64,000 nucleotides of DNA from Kofleriaceae bacterium. GTDB taxonomy: Bacteria; Myxococcota_A; Polyangia; Haliangiales; Haliangiaceae. The position numbers and the translations under genes were made by a program. This document shows positions 58,471 to 64,000 of this stretch, in pieces. Position 1 is the stretch's first letter, and each line of letters starts with the position of its first letter. The DNA lies in assembly GCA_018058095.1 (NCBI GenBank), contig JAGPCO010000009.1, positions 49,371 through 113,370 of the forward strand, in the 5' to 3' direction. The notes below the pieces were generated by a model. It searched no databases. It saw nothing but the letters and a program-made list of their open reading frames with translations, and was not told the DNA's origin.

Positions 58471-58899
58471 ATGCGTACCCTGACGTTCTTCTTCGCCACC
58501 GTCGCCGCGGTCACGGTGGCCGCCGCCTGCAGCAAGTCCGAGCCCAAGGCCGGCGCCAGCGCCGCCGCCCACCAGGTCGCCTCGGCCACCGTCGACGAGC
58601 TCGACGGCTGGCTGGCCGCTGGCCAGTGCACCGCGGTCGACGCCAACGGCGACGGCACCCGCAAGAAGCTCGGCACCGTCCCCGGCGCGACGCTGCTGAG
58701 CGAGTACGACACGTACCCGATCAGCCAGCTGCCGCCCGACAAGCAGCGCCGCCTGGTCTTCTACTGCGCCAACGAGCAGTGCGGCGCCTCGCACGAGGCG
58801 GCCGCCCGCGCCATCACCGCCGGCTACAAGGACGTCCGGGTCCTGCCGGCGGGGATCGCCGGCTGGGTCAAGGCCGGCAAGAAGGTGGCGACGCTCTGA
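58471..58899 (+). CDS. Rhodanese-domain lipoprotein
   Basis: 142 residues. Lipobox AAVTVAAAC, a short linker, then a single rhodanese fold ending at the C terminus (VDANGDGTRKKLGTVPGATL, RLVFYCANEQCGASHEAAARA, VRVLPAGIAGWVKAGKKV). The active-site loop is YCANEQC, with the usual catalytic Cys first and a second Cys five residues on; the loop is one residue longer than the six-residue sulfurtransferase type. It would act on sulfur or phosphorus donors at the periplasmic side. The stop overlaps the next start by four bases (CTGA), tying it to rsmE although the products lie in different compartments. Confidence 0.85.
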   Translation: MRTLTFFFATVAAVTVAAACSKSEPKAGASAAAHQVASATVDELDGWLAAGQCTAVDANGDGTRKKLGTVPGATLLSEYDTYPISQLPPDKQRRLVFYCANEQCGASHEAAARAITAGYKDVRVLPAGIAGWVKAGKKVATL

Positions 58900-59651
58900 A
58901 CCGCCTGCTCCTGCCGGCCGCGGCGCTGGGCGACGACGGCCACGCCGTGCTCGACCCCCGCCAGGCCGACCACGCGCGGTCGGTGCTGCGGGTCGAGGTC
59001 GGCCGCCGCCTCCGGGCCGGCCTGGTCGATGGCCCCACCGGCGAGGCCGAAGTGCTGGCGTGTGGTCCGGACCGGGTCGAGGTCCGGTTCACCCCGACCG
59101 GCCCGCCGGTCGGCGCCGGGCCCGACGTGCTGGTGGTGGCGGTGCCCCGGCCCAAGGTGCTGGCCCGGGTCCTGCGCCTGGCCGCCGAGCTGGGGGTGGG
59201 CGCGCTGCACCTGTGCCGGTCGTGGCGGGTCGATCCAGCCTACCTGGCCAGCCCCGGGCTGACGCCGGCGGCGATCGCCCCTCAGCTCGTGCTCGGCGCC
59301 GAGCAGGGTGGCTGGACCCGGCTGCCACAGGTCACCGTCCACCCGCGCTTCATGCAGATGATCGACGCCGTCGCGGTGGCGGGCGGACAGCTCCTGGTGG
59401 CCCACCGGGTGGTGCTCCACGCGGGCGCCGACGTGCCCGTCCTCGAGCGGGTCGCCGGGAGCGGCGGACCGACGGCGCTGGCGATCGGGCCCGAGGGGGG
59501 ATGGATCGCGCGCGAGCTGGACACCTTCGCGGCCGCCGGGTTCGCGCCGGCGTCACTCGGGCCGGCCGTGCTCAAGGTCGAGACCGCGATCGCCACCGGC
59601 CTGGCGCAGGTCAGTCTGTTGCGCCGGCTGGTCGATCATCGGCCTTCGTGA
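58896..59651 (+). CDS. rsmE: 16S rRNA m3U1498 methyltransferase RsmE, apparent CTG start
   Basis: 251 residues. A PUA-like N-terminal domain (LDPRQADHARSVLRVEVGRR) precedes a SPOUT methyltransferase domain. The knot motifs are AIGPEGGWIARELDTFAAAG and LGPAVLKVETAIATG, matching RsmE. It methylates U1498 of 16S rRNA. No ATG, GTG or TTG lies at the expected N terminus. The CTG at 58896 gives the family-length start NRLLLP, overlaps the rhodanese stop as CTGA, and has GAAGGTGG seven bases upstream. A later GTG would remove about 18 residues of the first domain. A wrong base in the sequence (A to C) is the alternative. Confidence 0.88.
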   Translation: MNRLLLPAAALGDDGHAVLDPRQADHARSVLRVEVGRRLRAGLVDGPTGEAEVLACGPDRVEVRFTPTGPPVGAGPDVLVVAVPRPKVLARVLRLAAELGVGALHLCRSWRVDPAYLASPGLTPAAIAPQLVLGAEQGGWTRLPQVTVHPRFMQMIDAVAVAGGQLLVAHRVVLHAGADVPVLERVAGSGGPTALAIGPEGGWIARELDTFAAAGFAPASLGPAVLKVETAIATGLAQVSLLRRLVDHRPS

Positions 59652-59767
59652 TTTCAAACGGTTGAGCAGCGTCCCGGCCGGGTTACCCGACAGGCGCCCT
59701 ACCCAGCCCGGCCGGACTCGCGCATAGTCAGAAGTGGACGATTCCCGTAGGCGGGGGGTTCATCTCT

Positions 59768-60397
59768 ATGGACAAGCTACGCATCGCGATCGCCGACGAC
59801 CACACCATCGTGCGCTGGGCCGTGCGGCAACTCCTGGAGGACAGCGGCGTCGTCGAGGTCATCGGCGAGGCCGGCAACGGCAACGAGGCGGTCGCCCTGG
59901 TGCAGCGGACCCAGCCCGACGTGCTCCTGCTCGACCTCAGCATGCCCGAGAAGGACGGCTTCGAGGTGCTGCAGGAGGTGACCGCGCTCGGGACCACGAC
60001 CCGGATCCTCATCCTCACCATGCACTTCGAGCCGACCTACGGGGCGCGCGCGATCAAGGCCGGCGCCGCCGGCATCATGCACAAGACCACGGATCCGGTC
60101 GAGCTCCTCGGCGCCATCCGCACGGTCATGGCCGGCGAACGGGTCGCGCCGGCCGAGGTGCTCGAGCTGCTCGGGCGCCGCGACGGCACCCACGTGTTGT
60201 CGCAGCGCGAGCTCGAGGTCATGGAGTTCCTGGCGCGTGGGTTGTCCAACCGCGAGATCGCCGAGCGCCTGACCATCAGCATCAAGACCGTCGACACCCA
60301 CCGTGGGCACGTGCTGAAGAAGCTCAAGCTGCGCAATAACTCCGACATCACCCGCTTCGCGATCCAGCACGGCTACGTCACCGCCGAGCATCACTAG
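59768..60397 (+). CDS. NarL/FixJ-type response regulator
   Basis: 209 residues. Receiver domain with acidic pair Asp10-Asp11, phosphoacceptor Asp56 in LLLDLSMPEKDGFEV, conserved Thr region ILTMHFEP and the Lys in GIMHKTTDP. A short linker leads to a LuxR-type helix-turn-helix (HVLSQRELEVMEFLARGLSN, IAERLTISIKTVDTHRGHVL). The length and order are typical of NarL. No histidine kinase gene is in the window, so it is an orphan regulator with unknown input. An SD-like AGGCGGGGGG lies upstream of the ATG. Its stop lies inside one arm of an inverted repeat shared with the convergent gene. Confidence 0.92.
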   Translation: MDKLRIAIADDHTIVRWAVRQLLEDSGVVEVIGEAGNGNEAVALVQRTQPDVLLLDLSMPEKDGFEVLQEVTALGTTTRILILTMHFEPTYGARAIKAGAAGIMHKTTDPVELLGAIRTVMAGERVAPAEVLELLGRRDGTHVLSQRELEVMEFLARGLSNREIAERLTISIKTVDTHRGHVLKKLKLRNNSDITRFAIQHGYVTAEHH

Positions 60398-60465
60398 CGG
60401 GCTGCTGAAAGACCCGTGCCGGCGGCGGCTGCCGACGGGACGGGCGTTGGGTTCTCAGCAGCCTG

Positions 60466-60468
<3 letters not shown>
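60395..60468. repeat. Inverted repeat that supplies both stop codons; REP-like or bidirectional terminator
   Basis: The left arm TAGCGGGCTGCTGAAAGACC begins at the stop codon of the response regulator. The right arm, read on the other strand, TAGCAGGCTGCTGAGAACCC, begins at the stop codon of the convergent acyl-CoA dehydrogenase. The arms match at about 18 of 20 positions with one base of slippage and enclose a G+C-rich centre. Either it is a two-way terminator or a short repeat element that inserted between the genes and gave each its TAG. Confidence 0.6.
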
Positions 60469-62127
<1,659 letters not shown>

Positions 62128-62356
62128 GCCCTGGATCTAACCCAGGCTGGCGGCCGGCCGCACCCGCCCGGCCGTCGATCCCGCGGCCGATCGGAGGTCG
62201 GTGCCGGGCCCGGCCCGGCAAGATGACACGATCGTGGTCGGGCGCCGGCCCCGGGCGGCGCACTGTCGGCCCTTGTCCAGCTCCTCGCCCGCGTCCTCCG
62301 CCGTCCCGCCCACCGCTGCCCCCCCCACGACGACCGCCGCTCCCGAGGCGAGTCCG

Positions 62357-62626
62357 ATGTTCCTCGACGACCTCGATCGCCGCCACGCTGGCCTGCGCGC
62401 CGGCGCCGTGCGCATCGCCGACGCGCTGGCCAGCTGGCCCGAGCCGGCCGGCGCCGCCGACGCCGAGGCGCTGGCCGGGCTGCGCACCGCCTGGCTCGCG
62501 TTCCTCCCGCTGATCGAGATCGCCCCGGCCTGGAAGCTGCGCCGATGCCCGACGTGCGACGCCGTTGGCATGCAGGCCGCGACCGTGTGTGGGCGGTGCT
62601 GGTCGAAGCTGACGCCGCCGACCTGA
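62357..62626 (+). CDS. Small zinc-ribbon-like protein
   Basis: 89 residues from ATG 62357; GAGGCGAG lies four bases upstream. The preceding in-frame stretch is low-complexity and unlikely to be coding. The N-terminal 60 residues are helical (RHAGLRAGAVRIADALASW, LAGLRTAWLAFLPLIEI). The C-terminal end carries two CxxC pairs in CPTCDAVGMQAATVCGRCW, a possible treble-clef or zinc-ribbon site. Cytoplasmic, no signal peptide. Function unknown; the zinc site suggests nucleic-acid or protein binding. Its stop faces the next minus-strand gene across a hairpin-rich gap. Confidence 0.55.
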   Translation: MFLDDLDRRHAGLRAGAVRIADALASWPEPAGAADAEALAGLRTAWLAFLPLIEIAPAWKLRRCPTCDAVGMQAATVCGRCWSKLTPPT

Positions 62627-62646
62627 TCGGCACGCCGAAAACACCA

Positions 62647-62728
62647 ACGCAGGACCGGTCGCCCGGCCCTGCGTCGTCGCTCGACCGGCTGGTCGAGCCC
62701 GTGGTCCACGGGATCCTCGAGGATCCCG
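62647..62728. terminator. Three consecutive hairpins between convergent genes
   Basis: Stem-loops follow each other: ACGCAGG/CCTGCGT (62647-62674), GCTCGACC-GGCT-GGTCGAGC (62679-62698), and CGGGATCCTCGAGGATCCCG (62709-62728), a perfect 20-base palindrome. They sit between the stops of the zinc-ribbon gene and the minus-strand lipoprotein gene, so they probably terminate transcription from both sides. No T-runs are present. Confidence 0.55.
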
Positions 62729-62735
62729 GGGCCGC

Positions 62736-63134
62736 TCAGTACTGGCCCGGCGGCGGCGCCGGCGGCGGGCCCGGCGGGCCAGCGGGCGCCGGCTGCGGCT
62801 GCGCCGGCGCGCCGCCACACTGGTAGGTGACGCGCCACTCGGTCGCGTCGCGCGTGCTCGAGCCGGCGGTCTGGGTGACCGAGCCATCATCGTTGGCGGC
62901 GGTGTCGGCGCGCGCGGCGGTGTCCTGACCGACTACCACCTCGCCCTCCTGGACGATGGTGTAGTTGTTGGGACCGCAGTGCGCGGCCATCTCGCGGTGG
63001 GCGCCTTCCATCGCCTTACCGCGATCGCCGTTGAGCGCGATGGTGCCGCCGTACTGGGAGCGGTTGACGACCCGGGCCGACCCGCAAGCGGCGACCATCG
63101 CCAGCAACGCACCAAGGACAAACGTTCGAGTCAT
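62736..63134 (-). CDS. Small lipoprotein with Pro-rich C terminus
   Basis: 132 residues from ATG 63134, with AAGGGG a few bases upstream (a TTG two codons earlier is weaker). Lipobox ALLAMVAAC. The mature core (SQYGGTIALNGDRGKAMEGA, HREMAAHCGPNNYTIVQEGE, TEWRVTYQCGG) contains a Cys pair, probably a disulfide, and ends in a Pro/Gln/Gly tail that is likely disordered. Small lipoproteins with an AHCGP-type core recur in myxobacteria without known function. Divergent from the DUF4139 gene by about 110 bases. Confidence 0.58.
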   Translation of the reverse strand: MTRTFVLGALLAMVAACGSARVVNRSQYGGTIALNGDRGKAMEGAHREMAAHCGPNNYTIVQEGEVVVGQDTAARADTAANDDGSVTQTAGSSTRDATEWRVTYQCGGAPAQPQPAPAGPPGPPPAPPPGQY

Positions 63135-63243
63135 GGACAAGCCCCTTCTCTGAATTGACGGACGTTGAGGCCCGCACAGTAGTACGCAGGCCGGGAGCCT
63201 GCAACGCTTGACAGGTGACGACCTTCACGTCGAGGCTGCGGCC

Positions 63244-64000
63244 ATGACCGCGCGTCTCGAGCAGGTCACCGTGTACGCGCGCGGCGCACGGGTCCGGCGC
63301 AGCGTGCCGATCGCCGCCGGGGCCACCGAGGCCGGCGCCCGCGCGATCCGGGTCGGAGGTTTGCCACTCGGTGTGATCGATGACGCGGTCCGGGCCGAGG
63401 TGCGAGGCACCGGCCTGGTCGCCGGCGTGCGGGTGGTGCTCGACCCGGCCATCGCCAGCCAGACCGGGCCGATCGGTGACGACCTGCACGCCGCGCGGGC
63501 GCGCCTGGCGGCGGCTGACGCGGAGCTGGCGGCCATCGACGCGGCCCTGACCGCGCTGGCCGCCCTCACCCCGTCGCCCCGGCGCGGCCCGCACGGCGGT
63601 GACGCGCCCGCACCCTGGGCCGAGGTGTTCGACGCTCGCCTGGCCCTGCACGAGCTGCGGCTGGCGCGCGAGGGCGCGCTGCGTACGCGCCACGCCGCCG
63701 CGGTGCGCGAGCGCCGGACCGCGCGCGAGCAGCTCGAGGCCGCGCTCGAGCAGGCCGCGCGGGCCGGGGCGACCCGCGAGGTCAAGCTGCACGAGCTGCA
63801 CAAGGCGGTCGTGGTCGACCTGCTGCCCGACGCGGGGGTCCTGGCTGGCGAGGTCGTCGTCGAGTACGCGGTCGGCGGGGCGCGCTGGGTCCCGAGCTAC
63901 GGCCTGGTGCTGGGGCGCGGCCCGGCCCGGCTCGAGCTGCGCGCGCACGTCGCCCAGTGCACCGGCGAGGACTGGCGCGGCGTCGCCCTCACGGTCTCGA
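63244..64000 (+). CDS. DUF4139/MuiA-like protein (3' end outside window)
   Basis: 252 codons are visible before the window ends. The protein starts MTARLEQVTVYARGARVRRS, the N-terminal DUF4140 strand region of mucoidy-inhibitor-A-like proteins. A charged coiled coil follows (ARARLAAADAELAAIDAALT and LHELRLAREGALRTRHAAAV), then the start of the DUF4139 beta domain (YAVGGARWVPSYGLVL, CTGEDWRGVALTVS). No signal peptide. GAGG lies eight bases before the ATG. The family occurs widely, and its precise role is not established. Truncated by the window edge only. Confidence 0.82.
   Translation, partial: MTARLEQVTVYARGARVRRSVPIAAGATEAGARAIRVGGLPLGVIDDAVRAEVRGTGLVAGVRVVLDPAIASQTGPIGDDLHAARARLAAADAELAAIDAALTALAALTPSPRRGPHGGDAPAPWAEVFDARLALHELRLAREGALRTRHAAAVRERRTAREQLEAALEQAARAGATREVKLHELHKAVVVDLLPDAGVLAGEVVVEYAVGGARWVPSYGLVLGRGPARLELRAHVAQCTGEDWRGVALTVS

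Noticed and set aside
62201..62356. Extended N terminus of the zinc-ribbon protein (start at 62201)
   Set aside because: The added 52 residues are Pro/Ser/Thr/Ala low complexity, whereas the internal ATG at 62357 has an SD-like element.

Overview
The window is very G+C-rich bacterial DNA, densely coding on both strands. It contains no rRNA, tRNA, CRISPR array, insertion sequence or phage gene that I can recognise. The gene content points to a myxobacterium (Myxococcota), most likely one of the large-genome Polyangia/Haliangiales lines; that placement is inference. Supporting signs are a lipoprotein built from Myxococcus cysteine-rich repeats, a secreted protease with a MYXO-CTERM-like tail, thrombospondin type 3 calcium repeats, two membrane Ser/Thr protein kinases, a very high share of lipoproteins, and much GTG initiation.

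Layout. 1-6000 (minus): a Cys-rich repeat lipoprotein, coupled to a TPR/PEGA membrane protein, and an FG-GAP repeat lipoprotein. 6000-13400: a six-TM Ser/Thr kinase divergent from a lytic transglycosylase, then a hypothetical exported protein, a second Ser/Thr kinase and a small PDZ-like protein. 13500-14250: iron storage and release (bfr, bfd) behind a possible Fur-type site. 14350-25300: lipoproteins, rsmB, an alpha/beta-hydrolase lipoprotein, a UbiB/ABC1 kinase, a lipoprotein-RNase Z-Smr cluster and a vWA lipoprotein. 25290-29640: a cluster of an M20 peptidase, a membrane protein and a di-haem cytochrome lipoprotein, then small genes including a PHA-system protein. 29780-35000: a multidomain amidohydrolase, exonuclease III, the MYXO-CTERM protease and a Nudix hydrolase. 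35020-39190: a three-gene FAD/FAD/Fe-S oxidase operon resembling glycolate oxidase GlcDEF. 39230-44760: 3-hydroxyacyl-CoA dehydrogenase, ilvE, dnaJ with a structured leader, a LamG lipoprotein and SixA coupled to a DUF1444-like protein. 44900-50230: a papain-type protease, an MscS channel with a cyclic-nucleotide domain, a TSP3 lipoprotein and an adenine/adenosine deaminase. 50330-57300: tex, a sulfatase-fold lipoprotein and a PHP protein with overlapping reading frames, convergent with udk. 57400-64000: a sugar-nucleotide epimerase, rhodanese and rsmE (apparently starting at CTG), an orphan NarL-type regulator, an AidB-like acyl-CoA dehydrogenase, small proteins, and the 5' part of a DUF4139 protein.

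Gene organisation is mostly short operons and single genes in divergent or convergent pairs. Stop/start overlaps are frequent: TGATG at 2328 and 44280; ATGA at 13966, 36156 and 55592; GTGA at 37466; CTGA at 58896. No stretch over 300 bases lacks a gene. The longest gaps are 41087-41357 (dnaJ promoter and inverted repeat) and 62128-62356 (nothing convincing). Most gene functions are housekeeping or envelope-related. The parts I find least ordinary are the tex operon with its repetitive tail, the CTG-started rsmE, the inverted repeat that supplies both stop codons at 60395-60468, and several unrecognised secreted repeat proteins.
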